64,000 nucleotides of DNA from Sipunculus nudus (lineage: Eukaryota > Annelida > Sipuncula > Golfingiida > Sipunculidae): NCBI GenBank assembly GCA_026874595.1, contig CM049316.1, positions 10,780,839 through 10,844,838 on the forward strand. Direction: 5' to 3'. Position 1 is the first letter of the stretch; each line of letters begins with the position of its first letter. Under the pieces are notes generated by a model, which had not been told where the DNA came from, searched no databases, and worked only from the letters and a program-made list of their open reading frames with translations. Positions 24,721 through 36,039 of the stretch are shown one piece after another. Position numbers and translations under genes: made by a program.

Positions 24721-27592
24721 GCACATAAATGCAATTAACGTCAGACACCCCTGCTTTTATTATCTAGATCAAAAAGTCTTTTGTTGAAGATCTTTACCAT
24801 TAGTCTTCATTACCATACATACATAGTTGAAAAGAGTTCAAATTTTCATCTATCTGCTTTTTCTTCTCCTACTGTCTATTTGCCCACCTGACAGGATGCC
24901 TGTCTGTCAGTGTATATGTGCCTGCATATGAAAGAAGTGACTGAAATAATACTGAATTGAATGAAAGTTTTTGGAGCAATGGGAACTGAGGCAAGAAAGG
25001 AATAAATGCATTTTCTGTAATTTCTCCTAGCAATTTGAAAGGAACAGCTATTGGTACTGACATCTGGTGAGAGAATGTGTAACCATTAGGAACAAAACCA
25101 GTTTACAACTGTTTGGCATCATCGAAGGTATCACCATACCCTGAAAACATATTTAGTTGAATGTCACTGCCCAAATGCAAATCATTATCATCTCAAACAA
25201 AAGAGTACCGGTACACCTCAAACAACACACCTGCATTGAGAGTACAGACTGAGAGTAAACTATGGTCCAAGTACATATTTAGGCAGAATTGCAAAGGTGT
25301 TTTTTCACAGAACTATTTAGAATCAAATGTTGATACATCAAGCTACGCTTGAACCAGACTGTTTTTCAGCACAGTATATTTAATGTTTATCTCTGGTCCA
25401 TATGATTTGTAAAGTAAAGAAATTCACATTGAAGCACACTATCTGCACACTTTCCTGGGAAATGTATGAACTACCAAACTGCCACAATTATGTAATGATA
25501 TCCTCTTGCAATGCCAATGATATAAATAACAGACTAGGAAAGAAATAACTTTTTCTTTAGTTACAGGAACAAGACATGCACAACAAAATTCTTTCCAGAA
25601 GTTTTATGCATTAAACTTCCTTTCATTTATTATCTGGAACAAACATACAGCTATCATTATTGTTATATAAAACTTTGCTGCGCACTGTATAACCCACCAC
25701 TACAACAGACACATTACAGTCATGACTATGCAATTTGTCTGGCATGTCCTTGACAGAATATGATTATCTAAAAGTTATCAGGTTTCTGGGCCAAGTGTCA
25801 GAGAGTCAACTAGTATTATCTATCTCGTTAGTAGGCCAAAATGTACTGGTCACGACTTTCTCTGTGTGACATCAGTGAAGAATGTCCATGCCTGTAAACA
25901 CCAGATAATCAATAACCATAATGGAAACCCTGACTCGGAGTGATAAAATGCCCAGTTCATATTTCTGACGGTATATATGAATATATTTATAATATAAACC
26001 AAAACCTTGAAGAAACTCAACTGACAATCAAAGAACAAAACCCTAAAGCTAGCATTATGCAGCAGGAAACAATATCTGCTACCTATTTTTATTCAAAAAA
26101 TTTAAATTCACATTGGTTTCAGAGTTAAGACCTTTTTTCTATTTTGTGTCATAATAAGTTTGATTCAGATACTGACATGTTAAATGTTAAGCTAGACTGT
26201 CAACCTCTTGATCAACTTGACTCATGTTCATTCCATCAGCTGTCAAGCTAAAGGTGATGCTTATTTACTCAAAGAATATTGATCAATACCGTCATTCCCC
26301 TGAGGTACCAAAACTCAAGCCAATATCACTTTCACTCTCTGTAAAATGACTTAGTCCCTAAATAAGCAGAAAAATAAAAGCAGAGAAAAAGATGCACACT
26401 CTGTGGGGAATTTGCTTGGTTGAAATTCACTTTTTGTGAAAAATCATTTTGCTCAGAATTTACACTTAAATTTTGCTCTTTCACTTTGCCTATTCCAGAG
26501 CATTACCCTAAAATGGTGTGGTTTATTTTAGACATCTTTAACTCAAAAGAAACAAATCTGAGTGAAAGTAAACCCATATATTTTTTGTTTGTCACTTTGA
26601 AATTAAATTAAGTTTTACTTTACTTTTACTGCATCCTTGATGATAACAAATCATTATCTCTTTCATTCCATCATGTACACCTATATACAAACACCACATA
26701 CAAAGGATGAAACAACACAAGAGGAAGCACAGATGATAATTCAATATTTTAAACATTCCTTATCCATTCACACACACCAGTTTACAAGGAGTTTTCATCA
26801 GAATGAGTCATAGCAAACATCAGACTTTTCTAATTTCAATTTCTAAATGTATGCTAATAAGGATGACTATTTCCTGCTTGTTTTCATCTGAAAAAGATGA
26901 ATTTTCCTGTGAATAAAGAATAGCCACTTTCTTGGCATGCATATATATAAATGCTTGTCCTGATATGGATCTAATGTTTCCTTTCCTTAATTCACAAAGC
27001 AGCAATATCCTGTCAAGACTGATATTTGCACTTGGCCAGACAAACCCTGTGGTTTGATTACTTTCTGGCCATAGGTTATTTTGTCTCAGCCATCGTCTAC
27101 ATCTGGTCCTGAGGCAGCCATTACTGGTTATTCCAGACTGGGGATTTATCATTTGACATCTGACATGTCTGTACATATCAATATACAAAGTAAAAATTTA
27201 TATGTCATAACATTTCTTTCCTGAGGTATCAAGTGGTCATATTGGGATTTTATGATACAGGAAAATAATCTTGTCACTCTGCCAAACATTATTAAGTTAT
27301 TTCATAATAGAATTTAACTGTTAATACGTTCAATTTTTCTTTAGAAATAAAACATTTTATAAAAGCTTGATGTTTCAGATGCATGTAGCAGGAATAAGCA
27401 ATTTATGAAAACATAAAATATTGCAGCTCAGCCTCTCATAAATTAAGACCTATTTTGTTTGAGGTGTCTCAGAATATGCTGTACTAGGAAAATAACATAA
27501 CGCTCTTGATAATATGCCTTTTCAGACAGACACACAAAGATACAGACACACAAGTAATATTTATACATATAGTATCCACAAAAAGATTTTAA

Positions 27593-29588
27593 AACAAGGG
27601 ACCTATGGGTCACTGTGCTCAGCTGACATTAACCTTGAAGGTAAAAATCTAAAATAATATCAAATGGAGATAAAGTGTAAGAGGAAGAGGTAATAAAGGC
27701 CATGGTTGGTTTATATGATTGGTTTGTATTGATGAGCAAGAAATTGTTGCAAAAAATATTTTGTGACCTGACCATGTGTTTCCTACTGTTGAAACCAAAG
27801 CATGTGAGCAGTTTGTGAACAAATGATCTGTACTATAACCATGATCATTAGTTGGTTTTTCGATTAACTGTTGACATTTCAGTAGTTTACACATTTGTTC
27901 AATTGAATCTATTTTTTTGTATAATATATATTATTAAATATATATGTATTTTTTTAATGAAAATGTATACAGTTGAAATATAGCTAATTAACAACATAAA
28001 ACAGAGCAAACAAAGCCTGATCTAAAATTCTGCTGAGGCAGGAAAATAATGAACAAATGTTTGTATTAAATCCTCATTTTTATCACATCAATTATTTTCT
28101 AATTTAAGTTTATATTTCTAAACATTTCCAATTTAACATATGTATATCTGAATATAAAAGTTGATTCATAATTCTCAATTGCATCATCATAAATCTCAAT
28201 CTTGTCAGATAACACCACATCATGCATACAAATGTTTATTTATTTTTTACCACAAAAATATATCTTTTAAATCTGCAAAACAATAAATATCTAAAAATAA
28301 TACTTGATTTAGATTTCACAATTTTTAATTGTGTCTTTATTTATCCATAATGTGCTTCATATTTTATAATAATTTAAGCATACTGATGGGTTCAATTACC
28401 ATACTATAATTCATGGGAATCTGTTTGTTTGTTTGTCTGTCTGTCCGGATTCATTCGCATGCTAGGGATCGCACGGTCGTCAAACTTCGTGGGAGGGTGC
28501 ATCTTGGTCCGGGGAAGAACGAGTTTATATTTTTTAGGCGTTTGGTAAAGAAATGGCCTCAAAATCGATAAAAATATTATTGGTTTAATACCTGCGCTGT
28601 GCCACGGCCATTCTCGCATAGTGCGCCCACGTCGTCCTCAATCTCCTCTCGCTAACCAATCAAATCAAACCTGACATAGTCTGCCAAACATTCACTACGC
28701 GTCGGCCTTTTCTAAGCAGTCCGCTAGGTGATATGAGAATAACTGTACACCTGTCACAGCAGGGGATCTCCCCCAGTGACTGTAACAAATCAGAAACACT
28801 GGCATAGCTGACTTCCAGTGACCTGGAGTGGGACCCTGCATCTGTAATCAAAGCAAGTGACTACAGAAAAAAAATCAATAACTAGCTTAATTTTCAAGCT
28901 TTTATTTTCAAATTTCAGATTTAGACAAACTAAATATTTATGTTTACATGCTGTGAAAATTAAATCAATGGTGCTTACAGGAAAAAAACGTGCCATGGTC
29001 AAAGTTGGGCAAAATTTAAGGTACTGATTTTATTTTTTATGCTAATAACTTAAAAAATTTTCAAAATTCAGATCTAATTTTGGGTAAACAATTAAATCTT
29101 AATTAAACATAGTTATATACTTGAGAAAATACACTCTAGTTTCAAAATTTTTCATGTTAAGTGAGTTATTATTTTTCCTGATTTTTTACAAAGTCCATTA
29201 TGTTTGGGCCCATAACTTAAAGAATTTATACTTTACAGACTTAATTTCTGGCATGTACATAGGATTAGGAACTATATAGAGGAACATTTATGGTAAATAT
29301 GAGGAAAAACAGATGAGTGGTTTTGATATTAGGCAGTCCTGAAGTGTGAAAATAGGATTTTAATAAAAAATTGAGATTTTTCCTTAATTTCTCAAAGTCG
29401 CAAAGACCCAGTTTTCGGCTTGGTAGGAGATCTTGGGGACATCTAACATTATGCTGAATTTTGGATTCCTAGGTCTTACGGTTTCAAAACGTGCCACATC
29501 TACGGACGGACGGACGGACAGATGGACGGACAACGGACAATGGACCACGACTATAGCTCAGATGACTTATAGTCAGCTGAGCTAAAAA
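27593..29588 (+). mobile_element. Family A element, copy A3, with foreign cassette
   Basis: A close relative of A1, with the same left end, left motif GCTCAGCTGAC and AT-rich left half. Near 28396 it departs from A1 and carries about 330 bp of different, CpG-rich sequence (28396-28729). It then rejoins A1 at GTGATATGAGAATAAC. The right half has one unit, a GGAC tract at 29502-29540 and a right stem-loop at 29555-29583 (loop TAT). The antisense 77-81 codon frames shared by A1 and A3 reflect repeat copying; they show no domain. Confidence 0.87.
28396..28729 (-). mobile_element. CpG-rich cassette nested in A3, possibly reversed partial element
   Basis: Read on the minus strand it begins CTAGCGGACTGC, like the CTAGA starts of families C and D. 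It ends with an ACAG/ACAA tetranucleotide tract and an imperfect stem-loop (ATT-CCCAT...ATGG-T-AAT). This is the same order of parts as the other families but in the opposite orientation. Its CpG content contrasts sharply with the host element. A left-end motif complementary to the stem-loop is not visible, so it may be truncated or something else. Confidence 0.4.
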
Positions 29589-30096
29589 TTATTTTATCAT
29601 AATGGTCTTCACACATATAAAACTATCTATCACTAACCTTAGCTTTCCTGACAGTCTGCAGACCACACACCAGTTGTACAGTTAGAAGACATTTTGACAC
29701 AAGTTGTACAGTACAGCTAGAAGTTAAACTTTAAGAGTGTCAATTAATCATATAACAATCTATGACAATCTCTGATCACTATATACTGCAAAATTAATCA
29801 GGTGAAACAGAATGTATATATGAGTTTTTGGAATGCATATCGAGTTACAAAACTGAAAGGTATAAATAAATGAGGTTTTGATTCTGATTACCTGCAGCGC
29901 TATACCAGACTTTCAATAGGAAAATTTGAAGAGTCCGGGACCCTCATTCAAACATTTTGGGGAGACCCATCTGAGTTTAGAGCGTCCCAAGGGGAGATGA
30001 TATTTTGAAGGGTTATGTAAAATTATATCTTTTCCATATTTTATTCAATGGTTATATTTTATGATTAGAAATTGTGTCATTATATGAATATTTGCT
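29589..30096. other. Spacer
   Basis: AT-rich. GAGTCCGGGACCC and AGAGCGTCCCAAGGGG at 29930-29996 loosely echo sequence at 32310-32390, beyond the next element. The next element may have inserted into an older repeat, but I could not establish that repeat's ends. Confidence 0.3.
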
Positions 30097-32194
30097 CAGT
30101 GTTGCTCCTAGGCATGAAACACAAAGGGACACTGGGCCCCTTGATGAAATTTCTGGGGGACAAACCAAAATTAGGTGGGGACACGTTCTTCGAAGCCAAT
30201 TTTTATGTTGAAATAATCAATGTAATATGAATGTTTAAAGTTTTGCTCATTTTGAAATGAATAATAGGTATTGAAAAGGCTGGAATCATTACATATATTA
30301 CAGGTCACCAATCTCAAGTCCTCATAAAACTTAAGCCTAGGAAATTCTTGTCTCAATAACATTATACATAGATGACCATGTATAGATTGCATATTGCTGA
30401 CACAAAATCATCTTTGTTGCCGATTGAGGAATCACGCGACATCTTGTACCATTCAAAGTGGCAAGTCAGTATCGAAACAGGTTTTGAACAACTCAGTTAA
30501 CGGGGAGGGGGGGGGGGGGGGGGAACAAACATTTACGCAAGGTTTAATGCACCGTCGATTAATGTTATAAAGATAAGAAAGTCAACCGTACCAGCGTAAG
30601 TTGTCGTGGTACTACATCAGTTTGTTAAAGTCTGAAACCGGCGTGGTAATATTAAATTATAGTTTGACAAGAATGAAAGGAATACAATAAACATGATCTA
30701 AATTTCTGTTCCCAATAAAACTAAATCAATCGGTAACTGAAACATTTCCGTGTCATTTATGCGTAGATGTATAGCCGTGGAACGATGTTACTTGTCAGCC
30801 GGGAAAAATTGCGGCCGTCATTGCCTTATAGGCTTATTATAATTGTTAGGAAGGTATAAAACTACTAGAAATCACAATTTCTTTTAAAAAATTGAACTTT
30901 ATTACGGAAACTGTATACTCAGAATATTTTGATCAGTCCATCTTGATTCCTGAAATTTTCGCGCTAACCTACGTATGCCTATACCCACGGAAACTATGTC
31001 ATCGTAACCGGGAAAATATGCTGCCGTTAGCTGCCATATCATACTTGTTCTACCAGTATCAAACGATTTTAAAACGTCTGCATTATTGGTCCGAGAAATT
31101 ATAAAGCAACCAATAACAAAATAGATCGGTTCTTCTTAATTATGACATTTTAATATTGATTATATACTGCGATAGTGAGTCATTTAGTCTCAAGAAACAT
31201 CACATTTTAGATGAAGTATATTCCCCGGCTTGGGCTTATTTTCATACTGGGCTGCAGCAAAATCACGTGACCCCGAGGCTCTACGTACGCGGGATTCCTA
31301 TTCAAATTAAAGCTTATGACACGTTCAGTCCAGAATAGGAATATGCAATAAAAAAAAGAGGGGCCGTCGGTTGGCTGGCCTGCCATGCAACGATGTCACT
31401 ATACAGGCAAATTGTTTGAGATCATTGTGGAAGACCTGACCTAAGTTGCTTTGAGGGAAATAATCGTCTGACTCATCGTAGAAAAGTAATCTAAGGCATT
31501 ATAATGAAATGATCGATCTGATAATTCAAAACTGTCTAACGTCGTTGAGAACTGCTTGACAAGGCATGCGAACATTGGAAATTCTGGGCAGGCGAGTTTC
31601 TAACCGTACTTCGCGGATTAATTTAGGGGTGAAACGCCGTAAATATTGATCAGGTCGGCCGTTGGCGCACCTTCTAAACTTCGATAAATCCTTAAAATAT
31701 CTACTTTTTCATATTCATGTTAATGAATAATAAAATACATTATCGTGAGACTATGTATGCTCAAAAATATCATGTCCGAGTCGAGCACTGGACGCTCCCT
31801 TGCAACTTTTTTCTGACCACTAAAACATCAATCTTTGCCAGAACAGCTGCAACACCTCCATGTGTATGGACCAACCCTGAGGCAATGCATTCAAGACATC
31901 AATGGTGTGACCATTAAACTTGTGTGTATTATGTAATCCCGCTTATAGTTTTTATCAGGGATTTAGATACCAGAGGATTTCCCCAAATCTTTCTGAAGGG
32001 ATACGTATATCGATTTTTTTTAATCTGTATAAATTTTCATGTAACTACGTTCGTTAAAGGGTCGCATAATTTAAATTATGAGGGAACATGTGCGGAAATA
32101 GTGCGTCCACATGGGCGCACCTGCCTAAAAACAAAGGGACACAGCCAATAAAATTGTGGCAATGCCGCAATGCCGCGCTCTAGGAGCAACACTG
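30097..32194. mobile_element. Putative hAT-type element with 15-bp inverted termini
   Basis: CAGTGTTGCTCCTAG at 30097-30111 is repeated in perfect inverse at 32180-32194, giving a 2.1-kb unit. CAGNG starts are typical of hAT superfamily ends. The inside keeps many CpGs, unlike the flanking DNA. It includes a G17 run (30507-30523) and an E-box TCACGTGAC at 31263-31271. No 8-bp duplication is clean; TTTGCT before and TTTACT after are similar. Frames of 60-75 codons inside show no transposase signature, so it is probably non-autonomous or decayed. Confidence 0.6.
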
Positions 32195-32564
32195 TTTACT
32201 TATAGTGAAATGTTAGCCGCAGTTATCAGTGCAGTGTAAACACAGCTGATGGGATCATAAGAGGCAGCCGGTAATGGTCAGTGACTGATATTAAAGGTCC
32301 TAAAGCCAGAAAAATGCGTGTCCCACTGGACGCTGGACCCCCAGAACCCAGCGTCTGTAAGAGATTCAGAGCGTCAGAGACACCCCTGCGTTACTGTTTA
32401 TATGGAACAAAACATCAATGTTTACTGATGTTTCGCTGTGAAATACTCCAATGAGAAATTATATATGGACACAAGGTGTTTGAATATTGCAAGGGTATTT
32501 TCTTTTACAAAAGCAATTAAATCATATTCTCTGAAACAGTGTGGCATTTCAATTAGTCATATAT
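32195..32564. other. Spacer with CpG-containing remnant
   Basis: 32310-32390 contains GGACGCTGGACCC and CAGCGTC-type words with CpGs, probably the remnant of another repeat. Otherwise nothing is recognised. Confidence 0.3.
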
Positions 32565-33560
32565 AACAAGTGACCCAGGGGTCATGACGCTCAGCTGACC
32601 AGGAAGACATTGACAAAAGTAATTTTATCATCTGAATGTCAAATTTGAATGAAATACTTTTTCCAAACTTGACCTTTTGTATAAAATCATCCAATATTCA
32701 TTGGGGTACTATGGAGCTCTGTAGCATGAAGGATAAGGGTAACAGACATCTATTTTCAAGGTTTACAAGATGACTTTTCAGGGGTCTCCAAGCATGTCAA
32801 AAAATAAAATTCTAGGTCCAGTTATTATGATTTGTGCCCTGTTAACAGATGACCAAATGTTTATTCTGGGGGGTATTTCAAAGCCGCATAGGATGAAGGA
32901 TATGGGTAACAGAGATGTAATTTCAGGTGCACAAGGAGACTTTTCAGGGGCCTCCCAGCATATCAAGAAAGGAGATTCTAGGTCAAGTCATTATAATTTG
33001 TGCTCTGTTAACAGATGACCAAATCTTTATTCTCAGAGCCATAGCATGATGGATATGGGTAACAGAGACCTGATTTCAGATTTCCAAAGAGACTTTCCAA
33101 AGGCCTCCCTGCATGTCAAGAAAGAAGATTCTAGGTCCAGTCATTATGATTTGTGCCCCGTTAAATTATGACCAAATCTTTATTCTGGGGGGTACTTCAG
33201 AGCCCCATAGCTCACAGAATATGGGTAACAGGGACCTTATTTCGGGTTTCCATGTAGACCTTTTATGGGCTTTCCTGGAGGTGAGGACAGAAGATTCTAG
33301 GCCCAACAATTATGATTTGTGCCCTGTTTACAGATGACCAAATGTTTAATGATCACAAAAGTAGAGAAAAAAAATCGTAAAAAATAAAAAAAATATAGGT
33401 GGCGCCACCAATCTCCAGAAATTGATGAAACACTCCATGATCAATATCCATGCAAAGAATCATGGTGATTCATGCATTAGTTGTTCAGATACTTGAGCTT
33501 TTGTATTAAATTTTGCATTATTCTGGGGGATACTTCAGAACCCCATAGCTCAAAGAATAT

Positions 33561-33575
33561 AGGTCACAGTGACCT
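33561..33575. promoter_or_regulatory. Perfect estrogen response element
   Basis: AGGTCACAGTGACCT is an inverted repeat of AGGTCA with a 3-bp spacer, the consensus estrogen-receptor element. It lies in the unit nearest the inner right end of B1. The other units have degenerate versions (such as GGTAACAGAGACCT). Function is unknown. Confidence 0.6.
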
Positions 33576-34602
33576 AATTTCAGGTTTACAAGGAGAATTT
33601 CCATAGACCTCCCAGGATGTCAAGTAAGAAGATTCCAGGTCTAGCGGTTACAATTTGTGCCCTGTTAACAGACAGACGCCTGGATGGCCGGACGGACGAC
33701 GGACAAAAGGTGATCCCTATAGCTCAGATGACTTTCAGTCAGCTGAGCTAAAAATTGAAAAAATACAGGTGGCGCCACCAGAATGCAGAAACTGATGAAA
33801 CATTTCATGATCAATATCCATGCAAAGAATCATGGTGATCAATATAATAATTGTTCAGATACTTGAGCTTTTGTATCAAATTTTCCATTATTCTGGGGGG
33901 TACTTCGGAGCCCCATAGCTCAGAGGTTATGGGTAACAGAGACCTAATTTCAAGTTTATAAGGAGACTTTTCATGGGCCTCTCAGCATGTCAAGAGAGAA
34001 GATTCTAGGTCCAGTTGTTATGATTTGTGCCATGTTAACAGATGACCGCATCTTATGAGGTCTCAAAAATAGAGAAAAAAATTCGTAAAAATAAAAAAAA
34101 TACAGGTGGCGCCAACATACTGCAGAAACTGATGACACCTTCCATGATCAATATCCATGCAAAGAATCATGGTGATCACTGCAATAGTTGTTTAGATACT
34201 TGAGCTTTTGTATCAAATTTTCCATTATTCTGGGGGGTACTTCGGAGCCCCATAGCTCAAAGGTTATGGGTAACAGAGACCTAATTTCAGGTTTCCAAAG
34301 AGACTTTATGGGCCTCCCTGCATGTCAAGAATGAAGATTCTAGGTGTAGTCGTTACGATTTGTGCCCTGTTAACAGATGGCCGCATCTTAAGAGGTCTCA
34401 AAAATAGAGAAAAATATTGGTAAAAATCGAAAAAATACAGGTGGCGCCACCAGTCTGCAGAAACTGATGAAACACTCCATGATCAAAATCCATGCAAAAA
34501 ATCATGATGATCAATGCATTAGTTGTTCAGATACTTGAGCTTTTGTATCAAATTTTCCATTATTCTTGGGGGTACTTCGGAACTCCATAGCTCGAAGAAT
34601 AT

Positions 34603-34617
34603 AGGTCACAGTGACCT
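34603..34617. promoter_or_regulatory. Perfect estrogen response element, second copy
   Basis: Identical to the site at 33561-33575 and in the equivalent place, the unit next to the outer right end of B1. Both were copied together in the ~1.03-kb internal duplication. Confidence 0.6.
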
Positions 34618-34788
34618 AATTTCAGGTTTACAAGGAGAATTTCCATAGACCTCCCAGGATGTCAAGTAAGAAGATTCCAGTTCTAGCGGTTACGATTTGT
34701 GCCCTGTTAACGGACAGACGCCCGGACGGACGACGGACCAAAGGTGATCCCTATAGCTCAGATGACTTACAGTCAGCTGAGCTAAAAA

Positions 34789-35099
34789 TGAGTGACTGTA
34801 CAGGTGTTCCAACTGTTGGAAAAGTACTTTCACAAAATCTAAATGAATTCTGCACATGATTTAGGTATCAGATCTCTTCACAGCAGTGCACATGGCTGAT
34901 GGCATACATGACTAATTAAACACTTAGTCATAAGGATCTCACCTGAAGATCTAGGCACTTTAAAAAGTACAGGAATCTGATGGCTATCCACCATGATGAA
35001 CCTAACCTAAGCTAAACACAAATGATTGAAGCTTGAAGAGAACCACAAAAATACAACTGATATATATATTGCTGTGGGGTCCTGAGATACTACCAAGAA
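34789..35099. other. Spacer between B1 and D1
   Basis: AT-rich, nothing recognised. Confidence 0.4.
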
Positions 35100-35515
35100 T
35101 TAGACATTTCTTGGCATCACAGACGCCATAGTATCCCCTGACAGTAAATCCCCCCCCCCCCCCTTTAAAAAAAGCCCTGATCTTTAGAAGCATATACTGA
35201 AACTTGGCAAGCCACCAGGGTTTCTTTAGGTGTGACCTTCAAAACCAATCTCAAGGTCACTAGTCATGAAAGAAAGGATCCTATATATCTGCAGATTTGA
35301 ACTTGAGGGTGAAGGTCAAGGTCAGAGGTTTTCAAACTCATTTAACAACTTATAATCTGACTTTTTCATTTTGATTTTCTGATAGATACATCTATCGACT
35401 TGAGAAACAATATTTTTCACCAAATATGGGAATATTCAAGGTCAAGGCCTCTCATAGGAAAGGTCATGATCCCTATTTAAATATACCTCATCCCATAACC
35501 CATATCTATGTATTA
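35100..35515 (+). mobile_element. Family D element D1, truncated on the right
   Basis: It begins TTAGACATTTCTTGGCATCA and has the family motif GTATCCCCTGACA at 35131-35143. It then follows D2 through AGCATATACTGAMACTTGGCAAGC-type sequence (with a C14 run at 35150-35163) and into AAGGTCAAGGTCA and AGGTCATGA segments. It fades out near 35515 with no right-end stem-loop. Confidence 0.7.
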
Positions 35516-36039
35516 TTGTATATGCTGTGTCTCCCAATATGCTGGTAAATATGACTGTTATATGACATATATATGGATTTATATAATAGTGGTGACAGTA
35601 TCTGGAAGGATCATGGTGACAGGTCCTGACATACTCTATATACTATACTCTATTCTTGTTCATGCTGATGTGGGGAATAGATAACATCAAGGAACACCTC
35701 CACCCAACACACACACATAAACAAACAAAACTGAGCAGATCATGAAACAATGGTCAGCAAATACATAAAGTGAGGTTTTGTCTGCATGATATAGTCCCCA
35801 GGTATTAACATGATTCCTATATAGTGATCTATGGACAAGGTGCTACTGCACATGGTTCATAAAGTTATAAGCAAAATCACTCTAAGACAAACCTGACATA
35901 GATTCAGACTTTGTATATATGAATATATTATGTCATGAGACAGACGATGTGGGTATTGGCAGGTACCAGACTGCATGTCAAAACTTGCTGGAGAAATCTA
36001 TAATATACAGGTAGCAATAAGATGCATATTCATGTTAAA
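35516..36039. other. Spacer between D1 and D2
   Basis: AT-rich with TATATA words. No repeat family or gene is recognised. Confidence 0.4.

Larger units (their letters stand above)
19946..27592. other. Long single-copy stretch
   Basis: Mostly AT-rich DNA without a recognised gene or repeat. A 69-bp tandem duplication lies at 23414-23551. A high-complexity block lies at 24060-24720 (listed). About 21890-22130 is GC-richer with GGCGGCCATATTG (YY1-like). A plus-strand donor-like AGG|GTAAGT occurs at about 23306, with pyrimidine-rich acceptors upstream and an open frame between. I could not tell this from chance. Confidence 0.4.
32565..34788 (+). mobile_element. Family B element B1 with nested right end
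   Basis: The left end is AACAAGTGACCCAGGGGTCA (hairpin TGACC/GGTCA), followed by GCTCAGCTGACC. The body is tandem: the landmark TTATTC (of TTATTCTGGGG) falls at 32861, 33027, 33180, 33518, 33888, 34225 and 34560. That gives short ~153-166 bp units and then composite ~335-370 bp units with GGTGGCGCCA. There are two complete right ends. The inner one (33680-33754, stem-loop 33721-33749, loop TTC) is followed directly by more units. The outer one has its stem-loop at 34755-34783 (loop TAC). Each right end is preceded by GGACGGACGAC and by a palindromic ERE. No target duplication is seen. Confidence 0.85.

Noticed and set aside
26820-27188. 122-codon minus-strand frame
   Set aside because: Composition looks random, there is no domain or repeat structure, and no splice signals are placed sensibly.
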